64,000 nt of DNA, from the NCBI GenBank assembly GCA_030532405.1, contig JAUNLF010000004.1, positions 171,827-235,826 of the forward strand, in the 5' to 3' direction. Below, piece after piece: positions 8,506-16,045 of the stretch. The notes under the pieces are model-generated. The model ran no database searches, had not been told where the DNA came from, and saw only the letters and a program-made list of their open reading frames with translations. The position numbers and the translations under genes are program-made. This DNA is from Actinomycetaceae bacterium (GTDB taxonomy: Bacteria; Actinomycetota; Actinomycetes; Actinomycetales; Actinomycetaceae). Position 1 is the stretch's first letter, and each line of letters starts with the position of its first letter.

Positions 8506-10908
8506 TTACTTCTCTGCGTTTCGAAGGCGAAGCGAGTTGGTGACTACCAGGATCGAGGACATTGCCATGGCGGCGCCCGCGATCATGGGGTTTAGCAGGC
8601 CTGCGATTGCCAGCGGAATGGCGGCAACGTTGTAGGCGAATGCCCAGAACAGGTTCTGCTTGATAACTCGCAGGGTTTTGCGCGAGATCCGAATGGCTTG
8701 CGCGGCGCTTCGAAGGTCTGAGCCAACCAGGGTGATGTCGGCGGCTTCGATGGCAACTTCAGTTCCAGAACCCATTGCCATACCCAGGCCCTGCGTGCCC
8801 GCTTGCGCGAGTGCGGCCGCGTCGTTCACGCCGTCACCGACCATCGCGACGACTCGTCCTCGTTCTTGAAGATCCGCAACGACGCTGCGTTTTTGGTCGG
8901 GAAGGACGTCCGCGTAAACCTTGTCGATACCAACTTGGGTGGCGACGTGCGCGGCGGCGCGTTCGTTGTCACCGGTCAGCAAGATAGGCTCGATCTCGAG
9001 GTCGCGAAGCTGCGCGATCGCGTCCGCGGAGGTCTCCTTGACCTCGTCGGAAACCGCGATGACCGCGGCGGCCGGCAGGCCCTCCACCTTCGGGTTGCGC
9101 CACTGCTCCAGCGTTAGCTGAACCGGCGCGTCCACGCGTTTACTCTGCACCTGCTGGCGGCCCTGCAAGGTAGCTGTGTAGCCGGCCTTCTCGATGGTTT
9201 CGATGAGTTGCTCATTCGAAATCGAGTCGTCCTCCAAGGTGATGTGGGCGGCCTCGGTCGCCAGGTTCACCTGCGCGGTGACGCCGGGAAGCTTGCGCAG
9301 TTTACGCTCGACGCGGTTCACGCACGACGCGCACGTCATGCCGCCAACCATTACGTCAACCGTCCACTTGCCGTCCTCGGCCTCCAAGATTTCAACTTCG
9401 GGCTGTGCGCTGGCAGCTGCATCCGTAGCCGAATCGTCCTCGGGAATCTGAATATCAGACAGCGCAGCGCGCGCCACCACCGACACGGTCGCCCCGCGCG
9501 TCAAACTGTCGTCAATCTGGGCCTGCACGGAGTCCAGCGAGAACCCAATCTGCGAAATCCACGCGGGACTTCCCACAAACACGCGATTTTCGCCAACCGT
9601 CGCGGAAACGCCTGATCCCGCGTGGTTTACAAAGTCAGTTCCTTCGATTTTCGAGGGCGTGCTGGGCGCGAACGCCTCCACAATGGCTTCGGCCACCGGG
9701 TGGGAGGATCCGGCCTCCACGACCGCGGCATCGCGAAGCGCGTCCTCGTCGCCAAAGGAATCAACGACGTGCATTTGCGCCTTCGTGACCGTACCCGTCT
9801 TGTCAAGCACGATCGTGTCGATGCGGCGGGTGGATTCGAGGATCTCCGGGCCCTTAATCACGATGCCGAGCTGCGCGGCGCGGCCAGAACCAACCAGCAA
9901 AGCAGTAGGCGTGGCCAAACCGAGCGCACACGGACACGCAATAACCAGCACGGCAACGGCCGCGGTGAACGCGGGCTGGACGCCCGGCCCCCAGATCAGC
10001 CAGCCGATCAGTGTCAGTGCCGCAACCGCGATAACCGCGGGCACAAACACCGCGGAAATCTGGTCCGCGAGGCGCTGCACCGGAGCCTTTCCAGCCTGAG
10101 CTTGCGTGACCATCTTGCCGATGCGAGCCAGCGTGGTGTCTTCACCAACGCGAGTAACCCGAACAGTCAACTGGCCATCGGTATTAATAGTCGCACCGGT
10201 AACCTCATCGCCGGGGCCAACATGGACGGGCACCGACTCGCCGGTCAGCAAAGACGTATCCAACGCCGCATGCCCAGACTCAACAACAGCATCAACCGGG
10301 ATCTTCTCACCCGGCTTCACGACGACACGGTCATCGACCTGCAAAGCATCAACAGCGACGACCTCAATACCACCTTCAGGTTTGACACGATTCGCAGACT
10401 TCGCGCCAAGCTCCAACAGCGAACGCAAAGCATCGCCAGCCCGGTAACGAGTACGCGCCTCCGCGTAACGCCCCGCCAACAAGAACGTGGTAACCATCGT
10501 GGCCGCTTCGAAATAAATCTCAGCATGCTCCGTTGACGCGTGCTTAGGCATAAACGACATGTTCATCGTCATGCCAATCTCGCCCGCACCTCCAAAGAAC
10601 AACGCCCACAGCGACCACAGGGTCGAGGCAATAACACCCATCGAAACCAGGGTGTCCATCGTGGACGAACCGTGACGAGCCGCCCTAAACGCAGCCACGT
10701 GGAACGGCCACGCCGCCCACACAACCACCGGCATCGCGAGCGCGGCAACCACCCACTGCCAGCCCGCAAACTGCAGTGGCGCAATCATGGACAACACCAT
10801 GACCGGCACCGCGAAAATCACGGCAACAATAAGACGTTTCTTAAGCTCCTCCGCGCGCTCGCGGGTAGCTTCTCCGACTTGAGGTACTTTTGATTCCTTG
10901 ACAGCCAT
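8506..10908 (-). CDS. copA: Copper-translocating P1B-type ATPase with HMA domain inserted in the ATP-binding loop
   Basis: The 800-residue protein has the P1B landmarks in order. These are membrane helices about 26-160, TGES (222-225) in the actuator domain, the copper-site CPC (326-328, ACPCALG), DKTGT (369-373) for phosphorylation, SSHP (401-404) in the nucleotide-binding domain, TGDN (about 645) and GDGVND (691-696). There is no N-terminal heavy-metal-associated domain. Instead a complete HMA domain (about 516-585, GMTCASC at 523-529) lies between the RGATVSVVA strand (about 471-479) and the LPAAAVIAVSD strand (about 611-621), which are adjacent in ordinary CopA. Acidic linkers flank the insert. 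It exports Cu(I), fed by the CopZ gene just upstream. The ATG overlaps the copZ stop (TAATG), indicating translational coupling. CsoR control is expected. Confidence 0.93.
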   Translation of the reverse strand: MAVKESKVPQVGEATRERAEELKKRLIVAVIFAVPVMVLSMIAPLQFAGWQWVVAALAMPVVVWAAWPFHVAAFRAARHGSSTMDTLVSMGVIASTLWSLWALFFGGAGEIGMTMNMSFMPKHASTEHAEIYFEAATMVTTFLLAGRYAEARTRYRAGDALRSLLELGAKSANRVKPEGGIEVVAVDALQVDDRVVVKPGEKIPVDAVVESGHAALDTSLLTGESVPVHVGPGDEVTGATINTDGQLTVRVTRVGEDTTLARIGKMVTQAQAGKAPVQRLADQISAVFVPAVIAVAALTLIGWLIWGPGVQPAFTAAVAVLVIACPCALGLATPTALLVGSGRAAQLGIVIKGPEILESTRRIDTIVLDKTGTVTKAQMHVVDSFGDEDALRDAAVVEAGSSHPVAEAIVEAFAPSTPSKIEGTDFVNHAGSGVSATVGENRVFVGSPAWISQIGFSLDSVQAQIDDSLTRGATVSVVARAALSDIQIPEDDSATDAAASAQPEVEILEAEDGKWTVDVMVGGMTCASCVNRVERKLRKLPGVTAQVNLATEAAHITLEDDSISNEQLIETIEKAGYTATLQGRQQVQSKRVDAPVQLTLEQWRNPKVEGLPAAAVIAVSDEVKETSADAIAQLRDLEIEPILLTGDNERAAAHVATQVGIDKVYADVLPDQKRSVVADLQERGRVVAMVGDGVNDAAALAQAGTQGLGMAMGSGTEVAIEAADITLVGSDLRSAAQAIRISRKTLRVIKQNLFWAFAYNVAAIPLAIAGLLNPMIAGAAMAMSSILVVTNSLRLRNAEK

Positions 10909-11138
10909 TACCTGCTTACGCTTACCAGTTCGAAACCGGCCTCTGCGATAGCGTCGCCCAGGGCGTCGTCGGTCACGTCAGCGGAGGTTGTGACGGTGAC
11001 GCGGGAAGGCTCCTGGTCGCCACTTGCAAGTTCAACCGCAACGGATTCAACACCGTTGATCTCGGACAGCTCTTCTTCAACCGACATGACGCAGTGACCG
11101 CAGGTCATGCCTTTAACTTCAAGATTAATCGTGGACAT
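10908..11138 (-). CDS. copZ: CopZ-type copper chaperone (single HMA domain)
   Basis: This 76-residue protein is a single ferredoxin-like HMA domain. The MxCxxC site is GMTCGHC at residues 10-16, and the C-terminal strand GFELVSVSR is typical. It binds Cu(I) in the cytoplasm and hands it to the P1B ATPase or to CsoR. It is the middle gene of csoR-copZ-copA. Its TAA overlaps the copA ATG by one base. The gap from the csoR stop is 68 bases. It probably substitutes in trans for the missing N-terminal HMA domain of the ATPase. Confidence 0.93.
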   Translation of the reverse strand: MSTINLEVKGMTCGHCVMSVEEELSEINGVESVAVELASGDQEPSRVTVTTSADVTDDALGDAIAEAGFELVSVSR

Positions 11139-11206
11139 TTGTGTTCCTTCCTAGATTGCGACTGCACGGTCAAACCCGGACGGGGGCAAAGCCGCCCTCG
11201 GGGAAA

Positions 11207-11491
11207 TTAGGATTTGACCAGCCGGGCAATGGTGGCGGTGACTTCGGCGACTTTTTCGCCTCCGGCCTCGTCGGACTGTTTGGCCGCGTCGATGACGCAG
11301 TGGCCGATGTGGTCTTCGGCAAGGCCGATCGCGACCGAGTTCAGCGCGGACCTGACGGCACTAATTTGGGTGAGCACGTCAATGCAATATGTGTCATCCT
11401 CAATTAGGCGTTGCAGTCCGCGAACCTGGCCTTCGATGCGGCGCAGGCGCACAAGGTAATCCTCTTTTCGGGGTGTGTAGCCGTGTGCCAA
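11207..11491 (-). CDS. csoR: CsoR copper-sensing transcriptional repressor
   Basis: This is a 94-residue all-helical DUF156/CsoR protein. The opening RKEDYLVRLRRIEGQVRGLQRLI is the family hallmark, and the Cu(I) ligands fit the Cys-x(n)-His-x3-Cys pattern: Cys36 (DDTYCIDVL), then His61 and Cys65 in DHIGHCVIDA. Copper binding releases it from DNA and induces the operon. The start is TTG at 11489-11491 with a good ribosome site (GAGGAGG). It is the first gene of the copper operon. A GC-rich palindrome that looks like its operator lies 45 bases upstream. Confidence 0.93.
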   Translation of the reverse strand: MAHGYTPRKEDYLVRLRRIEGQVRGLQRLIEDDTYCIDVLTQISAVRSALNSVAIGLAEDHIGHCVIDAAKQSDEAGGEKVAEVTATIARLVKS

Positions 11492-11535
11492 TGTGCCTCC
11501 TCACCGATAATGGGGCTTTCCGCCACGGCCCTCAA

Positions 11536-11554
11536 TATACCCCCCGGGGGTGTG
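11536..11554. promoter_or_regulatory. CsoR operator-like palindrome
   Basis: TATACCCCCCGGGGGTGTG is a nearly symmetric sequence with the A/T-flanked poly-C/poly-G core known for CsoR boxes in Bacillus, Mycobacterium and Streptomyces. It lies between the divergent csoR operon and the esterase gene starting at 11620, so it may overlap both promoters. Assignment rests on resemblance and position only. Confidence 0.72.
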
Positions 11555-11619
11555 TCTGTCGAGAGATAAACAACGCTGGACTACACTGAGAATGCCCTCG
11601 AAAACAGTTGGGAGGCCCC

Positions 11620-13302
11620 ATGAAACGCATCAAGCAAGCGTTTTCGCGCCTCCTTACGCGCCGAGGGCGCATACACGCCTCGCGGCCCGGTGAAATTCCC
11701 GCGCGCGGCGAGGACGCCGACCTAAAAGTTGGCGCGGACACGCCCGACGCTTTCGGCGCGGATGCTTCTGACTCCGGTGCGGATGCGGGCGTCGAGGGTG
11801 AAAGTGTTGACTTTGAATCTCGCGCGGCGAAGAGGGCACCGGCAGCGGACGCGGATGTGACGGTGCGTCAGCGCAGGCCACTGCCGGGGTATTATCCGGC
11901 GCGAAGGATTCCCGAAACAATGTGGCTGGGAGACGCTGTGGACGTCCTCGCGCCACTGGTGGCCGCGGTGGGAGTGAACTCGCTGGTTGCATTGGTTGGC
12001 GAGCGGGCGCCGTTGCCGCCCCAGTTGTCCGCTCGGATTCGCGCGTTTGCGCACGCGCAGGGCGATGAGATTTTAGAAGAGGCGCAGCGCCGTTTCTTTG
12101 ACAATCCCGGCCTGGACACGTTGGTGATTCAGGCGGTTACCAGGTGGTGGAAGCTTCCCGTCGCGTTGGGGCGTGTTTATTTACGAGGGCGAATCGTGCT
12201 GGGCCTTGACCCAAGTGGGGTGGCGGCGAAGACTTTGCCGCGCATTCCGCGCCGCGACTACGAGTCGCTGATGGCGAGCTACCTGGCGATTGGCACGGCG
12301 ATCGGATGGTTTCGCGGCGGCACCGTCGGCGTTCACCTGTGGTATCGAGACGGCAAAAAGTTTGAGCTCCCCGAAGGTCACCCCACGCCGCACGTGCGCA
12401 GGTTGGACGCTCCGCGAACTTTGGTTGATATGGCTGCCGACATTGACGACATGTATTGGGCCGAGACCACGGGCCAGGTTGTGAAGATTACGCGAGTGGG
12501 GCAGGGCCAGCGCCGCAGGTGGTTGATTTCTTTGCCGGGAACGGATCACGTGGATCCGCATTCGACGCCAAACCCGGCGGATTCGGAGACGAATGTTCGC
12601 GAGGTTTTGGGCCTTCGTTCCGCGGTTTACGTGGGCGTGGTGAACGCGCTTCGACACGCGATGGCATCCGAGGGCGTGAGCCCGCGCGATATGACTCGCG
12701 AACCGGTGGTAATAATGGGGCACTCTCAAGGCGGCATGATCGCCCTTTCTTTGTTGGACCGTCACCCGCGCGAGGTCAACGTTCGCGGCGTCGTCACCAT
12801 GGGCACGCCGGGGCGGCGGATGAGGGTGCCGCGCGATGTTGCCGTCCTCGCGCTCGAGCACGACCAGGACATCGTGCCGTCCATGGATGGGCGCCCTCGT
12901 AGGCAAACAAACGACAGGGTAGTAGTCGGCAGGCGACTGAACCGCCCGCGGACGGGGCCGCTTTGGTACGCGCATTCGTCGGCAACGTACACCGAGACGA
13001 TGCAGCTCACGCAGCGGCGAGCGCAAGTTTCGCCCGAGTCTAAAATCGGCCGCGTCGTCGCCCGCATGCAGCCCTACCTGCCGCAAGACGGTGAAGACAC
13101 GAGCGTTTTTGTTTACGAAATTGTGCAGGAACTACTTTCCGGTAAAAATCCGACAATGCGAGACACGATTAGCGTTTTTGGGGACGTTCCCGAGGGCGCC
13201 TTTCCTCCGCCAATCCGCGGGTTCGAGGCCGCACCCAAGGCGGGGTCGGCGTTAGGCGAGTGGATCGAGCGGGTCCAAAAATCACAGAAGGAGAAACCAT
13301 GA
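11620..13302 (+). CDS. Alpha/beta-hydrolase (GHSQGG esterase/lipase-like) protein
   Basis: This is a 560-residue protein starting MKRIKQAFSRLLTRRGR after GGGAGGCCCC. The first 80 residues are low-complexity and acidic, followed by a helical region and then an alpha/beta-hydrolase domain. The nucleophile elbow is GHSQGG (Ser369). The acid is probably Asp417 in LEHDQDIVPSMDG, and His456 minus the four-residue start correction gives His452 in YAHSSATYTETM. A second gene in this window (16042-17931) has the same triad context (EHTGDFVAGLD, FAHDLGGY), so the two are paralogues. I see no classical signal peptide. The start overlaps the copper-operator region. The next gene overlaps its stop (ATGA). 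The substrate is unknown. Confidence 0.75.
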   Translation: MKRIKQAFSRLLTRRGRIHASRPGEIPARGEDADLKVGADTPDAFGADASDSGADAGVEGESVDFESRAAKRAPAADADVTVRQRRPLPGYYPARRIPETMWLGDAVDVLAPLVAAVGVNSLVALVGERAPLPPQLSARIRAFAHAQGDEILEEAQRRFFDNPGLDTLVIQAVTRWWKLPVALGRVYLRGRIVLGLDPSGVAAKTLPRIPRRDYESLMASYLAIGTAIGWFRGGTVGVHLWYRDGKKFELPEGHPTPHVRRLDAPRTLVDMAADIDDMYWAETTGQVVKITRVGQGQRRRWLISLPGTDHVDPHSTPNPADSETNVREVLGLRSAVYVGVVNALRHAMASEGVSPRDMTREPVVIMGHSQGGMIALSLLDRHPREVNVRGVVTMGTPGRRMRVPRDVAVLALEHDQDIVPSMDGRPRRQTNDRVVVGRRLNRPRTGPLWYAHSSATYTETMQLTQRRAQVSPESKIGRVVARMQPYLPQDGEDTSVFVYEIVQELLSGKNPTMRDTISVFGDVPEGAFPPPIRGFEAAPKAGSALGEWIERVQKSQKEKP

Positions 13303-13868
13303 GTAACGCACACTACCCCTCGCCCGGGCAGGGCGCGAACCCGTGGCGCACAGTGTGGAAAAGTATGCGGGAGAACCTGCCTGTGAATAAGTTTCCCGGC
13401 CAGCGGCGGTCGGGACGCAAAATGCCGAGCATTGAAAACCCGCTGATTGTTGGCGGGCTGGGGGTTGCGGCACTGGGTGCGGGGGCCGCGGTTAAGTACC
13501 TGCGGCCGATGGGCACTTCGCGGCAGGACGCTCAGCTTCAGCAGATGCTACTGGAGAAACTCGGGCGCGTTCCCGGCCTCGCGCAAGTCGGTGTGGACAC
13601 GAAGCAGGGGTTCGGCAAACCGCTACTTGTGCGCGTGGGCGTGGTGTTGAACGAAATGCCCGTTTCGCCCACCGACTTGCTGGAGCGCGCGTGCCACTAC
13701 GTTTGGGACAACGCGCCCAAAACTCCCGTTGCCGTGTCCGTCACCGTAACCAGTCCCGGAGAGCAGTGGACCCTAGCGGATCTTGACTTCGAAGACGAAG
13801 TCGCACGCCCTCACGAACTTTACGAACGCTTCGGCGCACCCGCGTCTGACCCCGGTTGGAAACCGTAG
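13299..13868 (+). CDS. Hypothetical protein co-translated with the upstream esterase
   Basis: The protein has 189 residues and its ATG overlaps the stop of the upstream esterase (ATGA) with a good ribosome site (AGAAGGAGAAACC), so coupling is likely. The N terminus is basic (NKFPGQRRSGRK). A single hydrophobic stretch (ENPLIVGGLGVAALGAGAAV, about residues 47-66) could be a membrane anchor. The remaining 120 residues look soluble, with KQGFGKPLLVRVGVVLNEMPV and VAVSVTVTSPGEQWTL as beta-rich parts. I recognise no family. It may be a membrane partner or secretion companion of the esterase, judged from the operon only. Confidence 0.65.
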   Translation: MSNAHYPSPGQGANPWRTVWKSMRENLPVNKFPGQRRSGRKMPSIENPLIVGGLGVAALGAGAAVKYLRPMGTSRQDAQLQQMLLEKLGRVPGLAQVGVDTKQGFGKPLLVRVGVVLNEMPVSPTDLLERACHYVWDNAPKTPVAVSVTVTSPGEQWTLADLDFEDEVARPHELYERFGAPASDPGWKP

Positions 13869-13910
13869 CGAGCGCTACTTAGCTGCGACGCGTTTGTTGT
13901 GCCGGCTTGC

Positions 13911-13948
13911 GTCCCGCGCGCTCCCGTTTTGTAGCGGGAGGGCGGGAC
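13911..13948. terminator. Hairpin between convergent hypothetical gene and purB
   Basis: The inverted repeat GTCCCGC...CTCCCG, loop TTTTGTAG, CGGGAG-G-GCGGGAC forms a long GC-rich stem after the stop of the + strand gene (13868) and before the purB stop (13985). It is likely a shared terminator, although no clear T run follows. Confidence 0.55.
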
Positions 13949-13984
13949 GATGCGCGGCAGTAACACGGAACCCGGTGTCGGGCG

Positions 13985-15433
13985 TTATTTCGCGAAGTCG
14001 ATGATTTGCGAGGCGAGACCCACGTAGGTCGCGGGCGTGAGTTCCAGTAGGCGCTGTTCGACGTCGCCAGGCAGGTTGAGGCCGCGGATGAAGTCGCGCA
14101 TTTCGTCGCCGGTGACGCGGTGTCCGCGGGTGAGGTCCTTTAGGCGCTCGTAGGGGTCTTCCATGCCGGTTGCGCCCGCGATGGAGGCGGCGCGCATGGC
14201 TTGCTGGACGGCTTCGCCGAGGACTTCCCAGTTTTGGTCGAGGTCGGCAGCCATCTTGCCTGCGTTAATGTCGATGCCGGCAAGGCCGCGCTTCAAGTTA
14301 TCCAGGGCTAGCAGCGAGTGGCCGAGTCCCGTGCCAATATTTCGCTGCGTAGTTGAGTCGGTGAGGTCGCGTTGCATGCGCGAAGTGACGAGCGTTGCCG
14401 CGAGGGTATCCAGCAGTGCGCACGAGATTTCTAGGTTTGCCTCCGCGTTTTCAAAGCGGATCGGGTTCACCTTGTGCGGCATTGTGGAGGACCCGGTGGA
14501 GCCTTGCGCCGCCAGGTTCTGGTGGAAGTAGTCCAGCGAAATGTAGGTCCACGCGTCGGTCGCAAGGTTGTGGGCGATACGGTTGAACCGCGCCACGTCG
14601 CTGTAGAGTTCGGCCTGCCAGTCGTGGCTCTCAATCTGGGTGGTCACCGGATTCCACGTGAGCCCAAGGTGCTCTACGAAGCCTTTCGAAATGGCGAGCC
14701 AATCCGCGCCGGGCACGGCAACCACGTGTGCGCCGAGCGTTCCGGTCGCACCGTTTAGTTTGCCCAGGTACGTGGTCGCTTCGATGCGTTCGATTTGGCG
14801 TCCAAGGCGGTACACAAAGACGGCTAGTTCTTTTCCGATTGTCGAGGGCGTAGCGGGTTGCCCGTGCGTCCTCGAAAGCATCGGTACGTCCGCGTTCTCT
14901 TCGGCCATCTTCAAAAGGTCGGCGCGTAGTTCGCGGGCGGAGGGTAGCCAAATGTTTTGGATTCCCGCTTGGATTACGAGCGCGTAGGACAGGTTGTTGA
15001 TGTCTTCGGATGTGCAGAAAATGTGTACGACTTCGTGCAACTGCGGTAGCACGGTGTCGCCCAGGTGCTCCGGGGCGGCGTCAAGGCGGGCCTTAATGTA
15101 GTATTCGACGGCTTTAACGTCGTGGCGGGTGACGGCCTCAGTTTCGGCTAGTTCCGCGATAGCGTCAGCGTCAAAGTTTTTGACCAGGTCGCGCAGGTAT
15201 TCGCGTTCCGCGTCGGACAGCTTCGGAGCGCCCGGCAGTACCTCATTGTCGAGCAAGTAGATCAGCCACTCGACCTCAACAAACACGCGCGCACGGTTCA
15301 GTCCGGCTTCGGAAAAGTAGTTTGTAAGTGGCGCGACTACGCCGCGGTAGCGGCCATCCAATGCGCCTAGAGCAATCGTCGGCTCAATCTGAGCCATATC
15401 CACCATTTCAGTTTCTGCAAAAGTTTGAGCCAT
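13985..15433 (-). CDS. purB: Adenylosuccinate lyase
   Basis: The 482-residue enzyme splits adenylosuccinate to AMP and fumarate, and SAICAR to AICAR, in purine synthesis. The fumarase/ASL-superfamily signature GSSTMPHKVNPIRFENAEANLEIS is the E. coli PurB type, with the flexible catalytic Ser in SSTMPHK. Other landmarks are SRTHGQPATPSTIGKE and CTSEDINNLSYAL. I chose the ATG at 15431-15433 (MAQTFAETEMV). A longer frame upstream has no conserved sequence. It is divergent from the WXG100/esterase pair, and between them lies a 20-bp repeat array that could crowd its promoter. Confidence 0.93.
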   Translation of the reverse strand: MAQTFAETEMVDMAQIEPTIALGALDGRYRGVVAPLTNYFSEAGLNRARVFVEVEWLIYLLDNEVLPGAPKLSDAEREYLRDLVKNFDADAIAELAETEAVTRHDVKAVEYYIKARLDAAPEHLGDTVLPQLHEVVHIFCTSEDINNLSYALVIQAGIQNIWLPSARELRADLLKMAEENADVPMLSRTHGQPATPSTIGKELAVFVYRLGRQIERIEATTYLGKLNGATGTLGAHVVAVPGADWLAISKGFVEHLGLTWNPVTTQIESHDWQAELYSDVARFNRIAHNLATDAWTYISLDYFHQNLAAQGSTGSSTMPHKVNPIRFENAEANLEISCALLDTLAATLVTSRMQRDLTDSTTQRNIGTGLGHSLLALDNLKRGLAGIDINAGKMAADLDQNWEVLGEAVQQAMRAASIAGATGMEDPYERLKDLTRGHRVTGDEMRDFIRGLNLPGDVEQRLLELTPATYVGLASQIIDFAK

Positions 15434-15537
15434 AGCCCAATCGTTACACATCAACGCCCACCAAGTCGCGCAGTTCCACCACTCGACTTTTGCGCCGCCC
15501 AGCTCGGACCGCCCGACCTCCTCTATCCCACCGGGGG

Positions 15538-15710
15538 CCACCTTGGTCGGCGTGGGGGCCGCCTTGGTCCGTCATGTTCCGCCCTGGTCGGCGTGGGGGC
15601 CACCTTGGTCCGCGTGGGGGCCGCGTTGGTCCGTCGCGTCCTATTTTGGTCCATCGCGTTCCGCCTTGGACCATCACGTCCCACCCTGGTCCACCGAATC
15701 CCACCGGGTC
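15538..15710. repeat. Degenerate 20-21 bp tandem repeat array (about eight units)
   Basis: The units begin at 15538, 15559, 15579, 15600, 15621, 15641, 15661 and 15681, and share the form CCRCCTTGGTCCRTCRCGTY. Three units end in GTGGGGG instead. The last stub (CCACCGGGTC) breaks off at 15710. The array fills most of the 336-bp gap between the purB start and the WXG100-like gene. The repeat is open in several frames, but codon use looks repeat-driven, so I do not call it coding. Confidence 0.85.
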
Positions 15711-15769
15711 TACGTAATCCACAGGGGCTGGAAGTGGCCGGGATTCACAGCCCCGCCCTCGTGGATGAA

Positions 15770-16045
15770 ATGAATGCGGATTTGCGAAATAGCGTTTGGG
15801 GCATGGATTTGGTTTATGAACTTGATGCTGGCGTTGCCAGGTTGGATTTGGCGATGCGCCAGTTGACGGCGATTTCGCTGGATTGGGAAGGGGCGGCCGC
15901 GAGTTCGGCGCGGCTGCAGATTAGGCAGCTTGCGGGGCAGGTTTATGTTGCTCAGGCGCAGTTGTCGCAGGCGCGAGACGAGTTGGTTGCGGCTCGCGCG
16001 CAGTTTGTGGAACAGGTAAAGAGGGCACTTTTGGGGGTCGGATGA
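15770..16045 (+). CDS. WXG100/ESAT-6-like small helical protein
   Basis: This is a 91-residue, almost entirely helical protein. The central turn reads SLDWEGAAASSARLQ, i.e. a W-x-G flanked by long amphipathic helices, as in WXG100 substrates of type VII secretion. The length is near the family's roughly 100 residues. Start ATG 15770 is preceded by GTGGATGAA (a GTG at 15761 is possible), and the frame is open further upstream only because the repeat array lacks stops. Its TGA overlaps the ATG of the large esterase gene (ATGA), so the two are translated together. No Ecc/Ess machinery is in the window. The call is by pattern and context. Confidence 0.65.
   Translation: MNADLRNSVWGMDLVYELDAGVARLDLAMRQLTAISLDWEGAAASSARLQIRQLAGQVYVAQAQLSQARDELVAARAQFVEQVKRALLGVG

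Noticed and set aside
12181-13086. 301-codon frame opposite the esterase gene
   Set aside because: Overlaps the catalytic-triad region of a supported gene and has no recognisable motif. It is a reflection of codon bias.
15425-15769. Upstream extension of the WXG100-like gene across the repeat array
   Set aside because: The frame is open only because the repeat lacks stops. The extension is repeat-derived and overlaps the purB start.
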